A stretch of DNA of 64,000 nucleotides, taken from NCBI RefSeq assembly GCF_004210375.1, contig NW_027467782.1, positions 20,997,276 through 21,061,275 of the forward strand. Direction: 5' to 3'. Below the pieces are notes generated by a model. It was not told the DNA's origin. It did no database searches and saw only the letters and a program-made list of their open reading frames with translations. The stretch comes from Tachypleus tridentatus. Lineage: Eukaryota > Arthropoda > Merostomata > Xiphosura > Limulidae. A program made the translations under genes and the position numbers. Shown one piece after another: positions 11,630 through 23,220 of the stretch (position 1 is its first letter; each line of letters opens with the position of its first letter).

Positions 11630-11892
11630 GTTGGAAGGGCTCATGGTTAAGGGTCTGGCATGGGGTTGAAACACTTTACCAAATATGCTCGCCTTTTTTT
11701 TGGCCATAGGGGCTTTATAATGTGATAGTCAATCCTCTTATTCATTGGGAAAGAATATCCTGAGAGTTCGTGATGGGTGATGTTTAAATAGCTGTTTCCA
11801 CTCTAGAAATTATCACTTTAAAATCAGGAATGGTCACTGTGAATAGCCTGCAAATATATTTGTACAAAATTTAGTGACAAATCAAACAACTT
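11630..11892 (+). mobile_element. SINE family A, heavily diverged
   Basis: 'gctcatggttaagg', 'aatatgctcgcc', 'taatgtgatagtcaatcctc', 'cctgagagttcgtgatgggtg' and 'aaatttagtgacaaatcaaac' follow the family A order with many changes. An old copy in the SLC4 pseudogene intron. The B-box region is lost. Confidence 0.6.
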
Positions 11893-12008
11893 TTTATCAA
11901 AAGAAAGTATATCAAAGAGCTTAATATAACCATTATATACCATAAGAATCAATTATTTTTTTTACATTTTGTTTACCATTAAAATATTTTCTCATTAATT
12001 CTTTTCAG

Positions 12009-12183
12009 GTTATTTGGTGACTTGATCAACAACATTAACTGAAAGAAATTCTGGTATTTGAGTGATTTCAAGGATGCTCTAGCTCTTCAGACTGTAGCTT
12101 CTGTTTTCTTTCTGTACTTTGCTTGTATTGCTCCAATTATCATTTTTGGTGGCTTATTGGGAGAAGCAACAGATTCCCATCTG
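12009..12183 (+). pseudogene. SLC4 pseudogene exon: first transmembrane block
   Basis: Acceptor 'cttttcag' before 12,009 and donor 'gtgaga' after 12,183. The first base completes the Arg codon from the previous exon, then LFGDLINNIN, a TGA stop where the family has Arg (probably CGA to TGA), then KKFWYLSDFKDALALQ, a hydrophobic helix and FGGLLGEATDS. The SDFKDAL and FGGLLGEAT motifs are diagnostic. One in-frame stop and otherwise excellent conservation indicate fairly recent decay. Confidence 0.85.
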
Positions 12184-12189
12184 GTGAGA

Positions 12190-12990
12190 TACACCAAATT
12201 ATTTGATAGCTTTATCACCCTATGAAATAGTTTATTTGAGATGTATGACAACTCAATTGTGTTATGAACAAGGTCAATTTATCTGATACTTTTATTGAAT
12301 AGCAACACAAGCTGTCTTAACTTGAATTTTTACATAACACAAGTATAGTTCTTTTATGAAATAGCTTATGTTTTCAAATAGTAGTATTATATAATAGCTC
12401 AACTGTGTGATATTTCTGTTTTGTAATTGCTCAAGGTGCTTGGTAGTTGTTAATAAAATAGTGAAGCTGTCAAATAGGTTCATTATGAAATAGCTTATAT
12501 TGTTCTGAGAGTTATGAAACATGTAAGATATGGTGTGAAACACTTTAAATTATGAGATGGATTAACTGAGTTATGGAACATTTTAAATAATCTGATAGTT
12601 GTGTTACAAGATAGATCACACTGATATTTTCACTGCAAAATAGTGTAAGTTGCATAATGAACGACTGTAAGATGTAGGATAGTTGTCTAGTGTTACAAAA
12701 TAGTCACACTCAAATTGCTCTGACTGTTTGATACTTTAGTTGTGCCATGAAATAGGTTAAGTTGTTTGTTCAGTTATTTGTATAATGAACAATTTCAAGC
12801 TGTCTATTAGTTTAAATGTGTGAATAAACAGTTTGTACTGTAGGTTAGTTCAACTACTTCATAAACTTAAATCTTTCATTTAATTTTTCTGTTACTAAAT
12901 GCTGCAGGAAGTTGTTATTCAGTTAGTACAATCTATAGAGTTCTGTAGTTGTGTTGCAAAATTGCTCATGTTGTGGGCATGGCTGATTGT
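12190..12990. repeat. degenerate tandem-like repeat in SLC4 intron
   Basis: Variants of 'tatgaaatagctta', 'gatagttgtgtta' and 'caaaatagt' recur at uneven spacing throughout this intron (for example near 12,219, 12,355, 12,484, 12,635, 12,697 and 12,746). It looks like an old minisatellite that has lost its period. No coding signal. Confidence 0.35.
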
Positions 12991-13470
12991 TTATGGAATT
13001 ATTTAAGCTTGCTTTCAAACTAAAGTTTTAGAGAAATTAATGTAATTAAATGTGTTTGTGACAAAACTTTTACATGTATTTATAAAGACTGAAGGGATAC
13101 TTACAAAAATTATTTATTTGTGTCAGTGTGCAACTGTTTGGTTTTTAGTTTGTATGTTTATGATTAACTTGCTCCGAGAATGTTTAGTTTCATAAAGAAA
13201 TAATTAGAATTGTATTAAAATGAAATTGTGTGTATGCATCATCTTATTGTTTGGATTATATGGAACATTTATTTCTGAATTTATCATTTATTTGAAAGAT
13301 ATTTTTTTCATTTATCTAATCTAGACAATATTTGATTAAACAAAACACCAACTAACATAAGGAATATTTCATTTTTACCTTCCTCAAAGTTTATTGAAAA
13401 CTATCTTGTGGTACTTGTGATTTATATAAGTTGTTTGTCTTAAACATAGCAATACTTTTTCTTTCTCAAG

Positions 13471-13605
13471 CTGCCATGGAGAGTTTGCTGTCTGGAGCTA
13501 TCAATGGGCTATTGTATGGGTTATTTATTGGGAAGCCATTGAACATTCTTGAAAGTACAAGACCAGTGTGGTATTTGAAAAAATAGTTTTTTTTTAATTT
13601 TGTAG
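13471..13605 (+). pseudogene. SLC4 pseudogene exon: second transmembrane block
   Basis: Acceptor 'tttctcaag' before 13,471 and donor 'gtatgt' after 13,605. It reads AMESLLSGAINGLLYGLFIG, then KPLNILESTRPV, matching the SLC4 'ME/IESL...G.PL.ILGSTGPVLVFE' block. The frame then slips by one base near 13,569, after which VFEKIVFF continues in another frame and meets a TAA at 13,593-13,595 in a T-rich run. Its phase does not join the previous exon cleanly, another sign of decay. Confidence 0.8.
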
Positions 13606-13859
13606 GTATGTTTTGTACTTTTTGTGTGTGTGTGTTTTGAATTGATATTTGTTGTTTCTTTGTTGTAAGTTTTGTAAATAATTTAGATTATGCAAGATTT
13701 TTTCATTATGGTTAAAAAGTTGTACAGTTCATTTATGTGTGTATGGTATAATAAAAGTATTTTTATACTGTCAAGTTAAACTTTAATGGTTGTGTAATAG
13801 TTTGGTTTCCAAAACATACTTACTTCAACAGGCACTTTACTGTCAGGGTTTCTCTTTGC

Positions 13860-16480
13860 TCATCAAAGCATTAGTTTGATTTTTCTCACTTTCTTATACG
13901 TCACTCAGTTGCCCATGGTGATATTTCTCTGTAATACACTTCATCTACCTAAGCAATCAATGGATCTTGTACTACAACCATTAATATCATCCCAGATCTT
14001 GAGTGGTATTTAGACTAGACCAACACTGCTGTTGGTGTTCCTGTACCACCCTGCTCATCCCGATATTTATCTTTTCACAGATACCTCCTTTCGGGAATTG
14101 AGTGTGTATATTGGTAGTTAAAAATTCCAGATATTATGGATGGAAATAAATCTTCCTTCAATCTCAATATTCTGTAACTTTTTGCTGTTCAACAAGCAAT
14201 GGTTCAAGGTCTTGATCTGTTGAAAGGGAAAGTTACTGTGATTCATTCTGACATTTATACAGTGGTCTTGTAGATTTGTTGATGTTTTGAACTTTGGGTA
14301 TTCTCCACTGAGCTCACTTCTATTCAGTCAGACTCCTGGTTTGCCATATTCCAGGGACGATGAATTTAATAGCAGGTCAACTTTCTTAGCCCAGTTGAAT
14401 GGATGCTCCATTGTGAGATTTTCTGGTGGACTTTCTCTCAGTTTGAGACTTTGATTATTAACTCATTTGCCACTCAATAGAACTCTCAACTACAGGCATT
14501 TTGGTTTCCAGTACTTCATCCTCGGGCTTTTTTTGATAGATGGATTTAGTCGAAATTGAGCAGCATTGCATCTCTATGCCTTTTTCCCCAGGTTATCTGT
14601 TACCCAGAGTTCTGGCTATAATTTGATCCACTACTTATTGAGTACTGTTGGTAGCACCAGGTTGGCTGACCCAAACGTGGTTCCTTCTTCTACAAGAATC
14701 TTCAAGAATGTCTGGCTCTGTCACTTCCTCTATGGCTGTGTCTGTTGAGGCAGCCCTTATCTGGCATTACTAAGCTCAAACTTCATGCATGGAAATTATG
14801 CTGTCCTTTGCATCAGGGTTTAAAATGTAAAGTTGCTTTGTATTTGTCTCAATCTATCTGTGGATCTACAATGGCTATTTATCAATGAAAATGGCACACT
14901 TACTGCCAATGTTATCTCATAAGGAAATTGAACTTGCTCTGCCCAAATGTATTCACTATGTCTCAATTTTAAACCTGGCTCTTTGAGAAAGGTCTAGCTT
15001 CATCTAGTATCACTTTATCTAAGGCAGCTTTATTGACTACTCTTTTATATACTAAACCTTAGAAAGTATTTAAACGTCCAGTATTATCTGGCCTTTTCGG
15101 ATCATTGAGAGCTCTTTATCCCAAACACCCTTTTTCATTACCAAACTGAGATATTAAGGTGATATTACATGCTTTATCTCAACATCTATTCAAATCTTTA
15201 GCCTCATGTACAATGTACAAATCTTCCCTAACAGTAATTGTTGTTGCTGCTAGCATGTAGGCATCAGTGATTGGAGTAGTGGACACTTTTGTCCAGCTAT
15301 TTCCTGACAGGTATTTTCTTCCAATGGCTCTTGGTACTCAAGGAAGCAGACAAATCCGTTTTTGCAAATTCATTTGCTAGCTATTTTTCATGTATAAACC
15401 TAATTCAGACTCAGATCATTTGTTTTGTCCTGTCAGAGCCTTGAGGTGTTATGTGGATCACACTAACTTCTTTAGAAGCACGAGAAATCAACACTTAATT
15501 TTGTAGTTTTCAGTTTCCCAAGATTTATCCTCAATTACTTTGAGAAGGTGGCTTCAAATTTTATCCATATTGCTTATTCTAGACTTTCTTTACAGGCAAG
15601 AAAACTTCTGCAAGTCACATCTCATTAGATTCATCACATTTTTTTAGCCGTCTGATTTTAGTTTTCAGTTTCCCAAGATTTATCCTCAATTACTTTGAGA
15701 AGGTGGCTTCAAATTTTATCTATATTGCTTATTCTAGACTTTCTTTACAGGCAAGAAAACTTCTGCAAGTCACATCTCATTAGATTCATCACATTTTTTT
15801 AGCCATCTGATTAAACGTCTTTTAGAGGACATCATGTAGACTGGTATGTGGATTTCTCTCAATACTTTTATCTTGCATTATTTACATGATTTGGAATTTT
15901 TGACAGTTTTGCCTACCCCTTACAGCCGTTTTGACTACACTTGCTAGATTATAAGGATGGGTGAATGATATTTTTTCTCTTCCTTTTGCTTCTTTAACTT
16001 CCTGGGTCCATTACCTATTTTTTTCACTCTAGCTCACTTTGTGGCAACTGTTGCTCAGACAGGTGTATTTTCATCCATCAACTTCTATACAAATAACCAA
16101 GTTAACTGTACTTATTAATTCTTATTGCAGCAGGCTCTGTACAAATGAGATGTTCCATTAGATCATCTAGGAGCTTTCCAGATAGTATTAGCACTTTATG
16201 CTGGACTACCACTTGGGGACTATCATGGGCAATGCCAAAAAGAATTCTCTCCATACCTGCTGATCATCATAATAAATGAATCGAGGTTGATTTGCTTTTA
16301 AAAATTTAGCAAAAGTGGTTCACATATTGCACTGTTTCTCTGGACTTCACAGTGCACATTATCCCTGTATTCTACTAGTGGAGCTTGGGAGTCCCTACCA
16401 CACCTGGTTTCCAGCCACAGGGGTGGTGGGCAGAGTCTCTTCCTACAGAGCATTTGAGTAAATTACTGCAATGTTATAGA
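13860..16480 (+). mobile_element. DIRS-like retrotransposon fossil, copy 1
   Basis: Contains on the plus strand recognisable pieces of an RNase H-like segment (about 14,060-14,560) and of a tyrosine recombinase (about 15,000-15,930), with the C-terminal block shared with the copy at 44-48 kb. Tyrosine recombinases mark DIRS elements among retrotransposons. It is broken, with many breaks, and looks old. It lies within the SLC4 pseudogene. A 155-base tandem duplication lies inside it. I did not find its terminal repeats. Confidence 0.6.
15502..15811 (+). repeat. 155-base tandem duplication inside DIRS copy 1
   Basis: The stretch beginning 'ttttcagtttcccaagattt' at about 15,505 and ending 'tttttttagccgtctgat' is repeated almost exactly from about 15,660 to 15,811. 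High identity between units, in an otherwise decayed element, shows that the duplication is younger than the element or that it is an assembly artefact. Confidence 0.8.
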
Positions 16481-16883
16481 AGAGGGTAATGAGATTTTTC
16501 TAATTTTTCTTTGTAAAGATACTGTTATTATGTCAACATAATGATAGTAACATATGGTACTACTTTATGAAGTAACATTCACATCAGATTTTAACATAGA
16601 ACAAAGTTATTAATGCAGTGATGGTGTTTATTTCAAAATAAGATTATTCTATAAAATTAATGAACTTTGTTTTTTATATTAGTTACTATTCTTCAAAATG
16701 AAGTATTTGTTTTTACCAAACTTGTATTATTCTTTTAACAACATTGGACTTCTTCTTTTCCCTTTCTCCTTGTTTTTTTGTAGAAATTACATCAGCCAAA
16801 AGATTTCATGCTTTAAAGATAAATACTGTTTTATTTAACTTTGTGAAAAAAAGCTTATATTCTCTTTATTAGAATTTTTACAG

Positions 16884-16996
16884 ATAAGAGCAGTCATCAG
16901 TGACTTTGCTGTTGTTATTGCTATCATATTGTTACTGATACGTGTCTTAATGCTCCAAAACTTGAAGTTCCTCATACGTTTGAGATGGGTTCAGTT
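16884..16996 (+). pseudogene. SLC4 pseudogene exon: later membrane block
   Basis: Acceptor 'tttttacag' before 16,884. It reads IRAVISDFAVVIAIILLL, then shifts one frame near 16,938 into a stretch reading APKLEVPHTFEMGS. The family pattern is 'VR..ISDF.V......D.......PKL.VP..F.PT', the loop and helix ahead of the last third of the membrane domain. Its end is uncertain; no strong donor is visible. One frameshift and a shortened helix confirm decay. Confidence 0.75.
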
Positions 16997-17693
16997 ACAG
17001 TCACATTCTTATATATTTTGTGTAAGACGGAAATGAAAGAGTTTCGTACAAGTAGTTACCCAGTTAGTAACTGTCCATTGACTGTTTTCAAGATGTTTCA
17101 TTGAAGATCACAAATTACAGATTTACCATTCTTAACACATATCATAGTCCATTTTAAAATGTTAGATTATGGCCAAACTGTCTTTGAAATCTATTTCTCT
17201 AATTTTAGACTACAGTTTTACTGTTTCCATAATATTTTCTTCAAATATTAAACAACAGCTTTATTCATTCCAAAATATATTTTCAAAATGGTAGAAAATA
17301 TCATATTATTTATAGATTATTTTCTTGTTTTTAATCCATAGTTTTTACTCTTCTAATGTTATTTTTCCTCTTTTGAACCTTTTATTATTTCTAACTTTAT
17401 TATTTTCTTGTTTTTTAAACTTGTTACTCTTCTTAGATTGTTTTACAGTTTGTAATATTTAGTTATTTTGCTGTTAGGTTTTGGATTATATTTACATTTT
17501 AATCCAGGTCAGTATATAACCATTAAAATACTGGCTGCATATGTTTTGAAGTTGCAATGCCATTTTAAACCTGTACATAGATATGATATATTTATCTGGA
17601 AGAAAACAAACAATAATCTTTTTTCTTTTTAGATTTATTATTCTCTGGTTTACTTTCCTTATCTTTAGCTTTAGTTCTTGGCTTTCTTTCGGA
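16997..17693. other. no gene seen
   Basis: T-rich DNA with repeated 'attattttcttgttttt' phrases near 17,310-17,420. No further SLC4 exons recognised. Confidence 0.4.
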
Positions 17694-17951
17694 AGACCTG
17701 GTACAGGTATTTGTGTATGGCACTCATCTTGTAAGTGAGGGTTGTACATTGGAACCCTGTCACACCAACCATGCTCGCCCTATCAGCTGTGGAGGCATTA
17801 TAATGTGACAATTGATCCGACTATTAATTGGTAAAAGAGTAGCCCAAGAGTTGGCAGTTAGTGGTGATGACTAGCTGCCTTCCCTATTTGTCTTATAGTG
17901 CTAAATTGGGGACTCTCGTGTAGCTTTGCATAACATTAAAAATAAACAAAT
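17694..17951 (+). mobile_element. SINE family A, diverged
   Basis: The head is changed ('agacctggtacagg'), but 'aaccatgctcgccctatcag', 'agcccaagagttggcag', 'gtgatgactagctgccttcc' and 'gctaaattggggact' with an 'aataaacaaa' tail identify the family. About 260 bases, near full length. Confidence 0.75.
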
Positions 17952-18750
17952 TCTTTAGGAAATCATCTGTAAGTTTTGAGAGAGATATGGGTTTTATGCC
18001 ATATATACCTTTCTTATTTTCCAGTTAGCTATGTATTATGTTCATTAGGAAATTCAGCTTCACTGTTCAGTTATGGAATGAGAAGATATAGCACAAATAG
18101 AAGTGGAAATGTTACTGTGGTTTAGTTCAAGAAATTTGTCATATGAAGATGTATTAATGTGACACTAGATTCACTCATGTAAAATATTATACACACAACT
18201 AAATCACACTTTGTACTGATGCAGGATAATTTGTTATTACGCTAAACCACAGTAAACCTTTTCTTAATATTTGTTGGTTACTTTAATTTTCTCTAAGTCA
18301 TAACTTAATGCTTTTCAACCAAGAATACAGAAAACACAGTATTATACTCTTTTGAAGCTGTAAATGTACTTTTATCACAAGATTACACATAATACAGAAA
18401 ACTGTTTGTTAGAATCATGCAAACGAAAAATTTTTTATTTACAAAATATTCTTACATAATAAATTAGTTATTTTGAAATCCTTAAAACATTATCACAGTA
18501 CAATTTGTGCCTAAATCACCAATCTCTAGGAAAAATTTTGATTAACAAGAATATTTGAAAAATAATTTTAAACTCATATATAAACAGCATAACAATAATT
18601 CACAAAAATACATAAACTTTAATTTTGTAATTAATGATGAGTCTGTAGCACGTGAAAATGACACACACACTACAGTGACCAGGGATTTGGATTCTTCAAC
18701 TTATTTTCGGATAAACCAAACCAAACTGTTATTGAAGTGTTCCTGAAGAA
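17952..18750. other. no gene seen
   Basis: AT-rich. The 18,555-18,746 (+) open frame is short and shows no domain. It lies opposite the 3' side of a possible minus-strand terminal exon. Confidence 0.35.
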
Positions 18751-18811
18751 CTAGTTAATAGTTTGTACAACATACAAGTGGTTGGTTGGATCTTCAGGAT
18801 CAAAGGAAATA
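18751..18811 (-). CDS. possible terminal exon, unknown protein
   Basis: On the minus strand a good acceptor ('gttctctttttag') is followed by one base and then 20 codons, SISFDPEDPTNHLYVVQTIN, ending in TAG. The hydrophilic composition looks coding, and a C-terminal position would fit the minus-strand exons at 24.0 and 24.6 kb. I do not recognise the protein. It is short, so chance is not excluded. Confidence 0.25.
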
Positions 18812-19254
18812 CTAAAAAGAGAACATATCAAAACATAAGATTTTTATATGAATTACTTACATTTTCATATAAGTTCAACCATTTGTTAACAGTAAACTTC
18901 AAATATCATATCATAAGTACTTGAATCAATATATCACTTACATATCCCTTTGTTTCACACTAATACATACATCTCACATACCATATCTCTGCTAACAGAT
19001 CCACATATTTTCAAATCTCTAACATACTTGGTCAATACAGCTATAACTCTCCTATCAACAAAAAAACTTATTTTTATGTGGTTTTAAAAAACAATTTAGT
19101 ACTATAATGAAATGTCTATAGTCAGTGTAGTAGTGAAAAATATTCATTGTTTATATGTTTTTATCTTTACATTAACAGTATTTACAAATAATCAAGAATC
19201 ACAGATCACTTACTTCCATGTGAGATAACAACCACATGTTCTAAAATTATACAC

Positions 19255-19296
19255 GTTTTCTTATAGCAAAGCCACATTGGGCAATTTGCTGAAAAT
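19255..19296 (-). mobile_element. SINE family B, short tail fragment
   Basis: 'ttttcttatagcaaagccac' followed by 'attgggcaatttgctgaa' matches the last ~40 bases of family B on the minus strand; the head is missing. Confidence 0.5.
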
Positions 19297-20419
19297 TATA
19301 CATTCTTAAATACCATGCACTAAGAGAACAACCAAACCCTGATGATGATGTTAATACATATTTCCAAGTATTAGTTGCAGTGTGCAAGGATTACATTGCA
19401 TTTAGAATTCTTCAGTTGTTCAGCAACTCTAAATACATACAAAATAAACATGAAGACACAGTAGTAGCATCAAGTTTACAAAGACATAATACAATTTTCA
19501 TACTGAAATAAACCTCTACACTTATTAAAGAGTTCTTTAAAAGATTTATATAGTTATGCCAAATTATGCATAAAAGTATACATATTTAAATACTTTAAAA
19601 TTAGGAAAGAAACAAAAGAGTGTATGTATATCTACGTACACATAATTTTAAACAGAAACATTAGATTAAGAAATTTGTTTTAAGCTACATAATCTTTTAC
19701 TTACCAGGATAAAAACCGGCAATATTATTTTCTTTTCAGTAAAATGGCCAAAATCATCTACTGCTAGACAGATAAATACACAAAACTACTTCTTTTGTAC
19801 AACTTTGAAGTCAAAAATCTTCAAGTTTTTTTTAGAGGTGAAAGGAAAAATGGGATGACAGATTTTTCTACTACTTGATTTCAAATAAACTAGTCCGTGA
19901 TACTCTGTTATTCTTATGTACTGATGACATGTGGGAACTGAGGTAATAAAAGTTTATCCAATCATGATTAGATTTGTTATATTTGTTTACAAAAGATATT
20001 GTATAATTAACTCTACAATAAGTCTAAATAAATATCTATAAACAGGAATCAAGTAATGACAATTCAGTATATTCAGATATGTTTTATAAACAAGACAAAG
20101 ATTATAATTCCCTGATATTATTGTTGAACACCAATGGCATTTGGAAACTAAGTAATGACATTTCAGATACTGTCATTTAGTCATGATTAGATTTGTTTCA
20201 TGAAACAGGTAAATTGTATTTTATTCAAATTAACACTTGCTTTTAAATATAATCAGTCCATAATTTAAAACACTACAGGTATTTTTTAAACCTCTAATCA
20301 AATCAGTCTAAATCTAAAAATAATGTCTCAGACTATTGCATGCGAAAGAAGCTATACATTTCCCTTTAACATAATGTCTTATTCATTCATATTATTGTTT
20401 TCATAGTTTTTAGCATGAG

Positions 20420-20960
20420 CTAACACTTGCCTCTAACTAGGAACTACTGTCATTACAACTGATTTATAACATGAAACATTAATATTCCACTGACCTTTAA
20501 CCTGAAACTATGAATATACTACAGATATTATGACTGATCTATTCGCTGAAATTACTGATATACTATTCTCATTACAACTGACCTCTGACTTTAAACTCTT
20601 GTTATCCTAATGACTTTACAACTGAATTAACCTGAGACAACTGATATCCTAGAGACTTTACAAATGAACAAACCTAAAACTAATGGTATTTTAATGACAT
20701 TACAATTAACCTAACCGAAAACTATTGATATTTTACCAATATTATAACTGGCACCTAATCTGAAACTACTAATATGCTACTGACATTACAACTAATCTTT
20801 AGCCAGAAACTAATGGTATTGTGACTGATATTCTTTAACCTGAAACTTGAAATATTACCAACTTCATGATTTATATTTAATTTGAAACTAGTGTTAATCT
20901 GTATTTATACACATTTTAACTGGCCTTTTTTTCTGAAAATACTGATATTCTATGAACAGC
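20420..20960. repeat. degenerate 43-base minisatellite
   Basis: The phrase 'tgacattacaactgacc' and variants recur near 20,451, 20,568, 20,611, 20,654, 20,696, 20,737 and 20,782, mostly 42-44 bases apart, each preceded by 'cctgaaactactgatat'-like sequence. About a dozen units are discernible, strongly diverged. The period is not a multiple of three and no frame stays open, so it is not a coding repeat. Confidence 0.65.
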
Positions 20961-21067
20961 AAGAATGACCTCTGACCAAGAAGTAATGTTTTCATACTCA
21001 CAGTGCATTTAGGTTGGGGAGTGAATAAAGTAAATTATAAATTAATTAAAAATATATTTCTTTAAGT

Positions 21068-21068
<1 letters not shown>

Positions 21069-21099
<31 letters not shown>

Positions 21100-21100
21100 C
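21069..21100. repeat. TA/CA microsatellite
   Basis: (TA)n switching to (CA)n. Confidence 0.9.
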
Positions 21101-21564
21101 AAAAGCATTTAATAAAATATACTGTTTTATACAGCACTTTGTAACATGAAACCTAATTACCTTTATTGAAAGATTCACCCAACGAGGCAGCACAGTGTAT
21201 TTAGATGGAAAAATAATAGCTGGTTATTAAAATACTTGTAGAAAAACAGTACACAGCAATAAAATTCTCTCAATATTTTGGTGTTTCTCAAAGATATTAT
21301 GCTGATGTTTGAGTAGAGCAATCTGAAATAATCACAAAAACATAACCTTTAAAATTAAACACTAAAGTATCTGTGTTAACACAACATTTCATTCAGATCT
21401 GCTAAAGGACACTAAGCCAATAATTTAAATGTAATTAACACAGAGTGTCACCACACACTTTTCTACACCTTGACTGAAACAGTTATAAATGTTAGCATTT
21501 AATAAATGCAAAAAAAAGTACCTGAGAGTATTTCTTACCAAGTCAGTTGGTGACCACTTGCTTT

Positions 21565-21955
21565 ATTTGTTTGTGAATTTTCAATAAAGCTAATCAAAGG
21601 CTACCTGTGCTAGGCATCTCTAATTTATAGGTAGTAAATTAGAGAGATGGTAGCTTTGTTTGAAATTCAGCACAAAGTAACACTTTGGGCTGTCTGTGCT
21701 CTGCCAACCACAGGTATCAAAACTCAGATTCTAGCATTTTAAGTTCAAAGATATACTGCTCTGCCACTAGGAAGCGAGAAAGCAAATAGTCAATACAACC
21801 CACTGCTAACTATCGAGCTACAAGCTACACTTTTATCAATAAATAACAAGACTGACCATCACTTATAATACCTCCATCGTTGAAAGAATGAACATGCCTG
21901 ATGACAGAAATTTGAATCAGAAGAAGGCAAGTCATGTGCTAAATATAGGTTTTTT
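21565..21955 (-). mobile_element. SINE family A split by a family B SINE
   Basis: Minus-strand family A: the tail and 'aaggctacctgtgctaggca' lie at 21,565-21,660, and the middle and head ('caacccactgctaactatcg', 'aagactgaccatcacttata', 'gaacatgcctgatgacag') at 21,790-21,930. Between them a family B copy (21,665-21,778) fills the gap. Both are diverged, so nesting is inferred from order, and there may also be a small duplication around 'taaattagagaga'. Confidence 0.6.
21665..21778 (-). mobile_element. SINE family B, nested in family A
   Basis: 'gggctgtctgtgctctgcca', 'aggtatcaaaactcagattc' and 'atatactgctctgccactag' are the minus-strand family B sequence. Nested in the SINE at 21,565-21,955. 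Confidence 0.55.
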
Positions 21956-21958
21956 AAT

Positions 21959-22158
21959 ACCAACATTTTTTGAGATTTTAAGAGAATATCCTCAATATTG
22001 TTTTGTATTGCCAACATATCTGGTATTCTAAGAGAATTTCTTCAGTACTGTTTTGTGCTGTAAACATTTCTGAGGTTTTAAAGGACATCCTTAATATTGT
22101 TTTATATTGCAAACGTTTCTGAAATGTTAAGAGGATATCTTTGGCATTGTTTTGCCTG
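21959..22158. repeat. four-unit tandem repeat of about 50 bases
   Basis: Units begin at 21,959 (ccaacattttttgag), 22,011 (ccaacatatctggta), 22,061 (taaacatttctgagg) and 22,110 (caaacgtttctgaaa); each ends in 'attgttttgtattg'-like sequence. Units differ by roughly a fifth. Non-coding (period 49-52). Confidence 0.8.
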
Positions 22159-22975
22159 CCACTTCAGTGGTTGTCAAATGAAGGAGGAGGCAAGAGGCAT
22201 AAAATTCTAGTAGCATTTGTAAACATCATTGAAGAGTTAAAATATTGGTGCAGCACCTGTCAATTATACATAAACTATTTTTATATGTCTGCTGATTAGA
22301 CTGTACTTTTCTAGAATGAAGGAACCAATTACGCTAACTGCTTCAGTCAGGTGCCATTTCTGAAAAGAACCCTATCAAACAGAATCTGACAATAAGATGT
22401 TTAATTATTTTTTACAGTAAGTCTCCTGTAAAAAGCCTGTGAAGTAATCCAGACTTTCCATTCATCAAACAGTTATTATATAATAATGGTACAGAATAGT
22501 TCTTCAAAAATAAATGCTTGTTTAAATGCACATTTTCAAAAATATTTCATGTTGGTATTTATGTAGTAATTATATTATAAATTACAAGTTTGTATGTAAA
22601 GATGAACATAGCTGTGATTAAAAAAAATTTTCATGACTTCACACTTGACCAAAGTGATGCCAAAGCAAAACAGAAACTGAGTACAATGAAGAAAAATAAG
22701 TTCAACCATAAGAGAGACAATCAATTAAACATACCATGCATGAACAATATTGTTTTTTCCATTAACCAATAAAAACATTTTTATTGAAAATTGACAGGTA
22801 AAGATGGTAAAGTTTGATGAAGATAAAATCAGTTTCTTTTGAGATTCACTGACCAGCAAGTAAATGGAGGTAACTGGCTGAAGCATCCACCCATTTTACT
22901 TTCACAAATGCAAAACATGTCAAAGCATAATATTATGAATGGAGTGGTACAAATGGTTTAGGATTAACCTTCTTG

Positions 22976-22995
22976 CAATGGGCTCAGGCCCATTG
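22976..22995. repeat. short hairpin in AT-rich DNA
   Basis: CAATGGGC-tcag-GCCCATTG, perfect 8-base arms, with weaker pairing outward (cttcttg / aacaag). It follows TTAACC. No coding context. Confidence 0.7.
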
Positions 22996-23220
22996 AACAA
23001 GCCTGTGACTCCTAACTGATCTTTTCTATCCATTCTATAACTTTTTCTGTACCTTAACAAAATATAAATTTTCAATAACCATTACAAGTCCTTTGTTGAC
23101 AAATTTTTTTTGACCATGAGAATAAAGTTTGAACTTAAAGCTAATGAGACAATTTTCTGAATGGGAAATAACACAATATTGCATTTTATTGGTGATAAAT
23201 AGCATAGTGTAAAATGTCAT

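Larger units (their letters stand above)
10787..17000 (+). pseudogene. SLC4-type bicarbonate transporter, decayed copy
   Basis: Four blocks in order match the SLC4 family (sodium-coupled bicarbonate transporter type, plasma membrane): the acidic linker ending in HEESGLKRAGR; LFGDLIN... through YLSDFKDALALQ and IIIFGGLLGEATDS (entry to the first membrane helices); MESLLSGAINGLLYGLFIGK with PLNILEST; and a later block RAVISDFAVVIAI. The first two share a phase-matched splice junction, so the copy keeps introns and is not a retrocopy. In-frame stops and frameshifts occur in three of the blocks. Exons for about half the membrane domain are missing between 13,605 and 16,884, where a DIRS-like fossil lies. 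No exons after 17.0 kb were recognised. The electroneutral NBC/NDAE branch looks closest, from memory. Confidence 0.8.

Noticed and set aside
21959-22158. CRISPR-like array
   Set aside because: Units are contiguous and diverged, with no constant repeat and unique spacers; the genome is eukaryotic.
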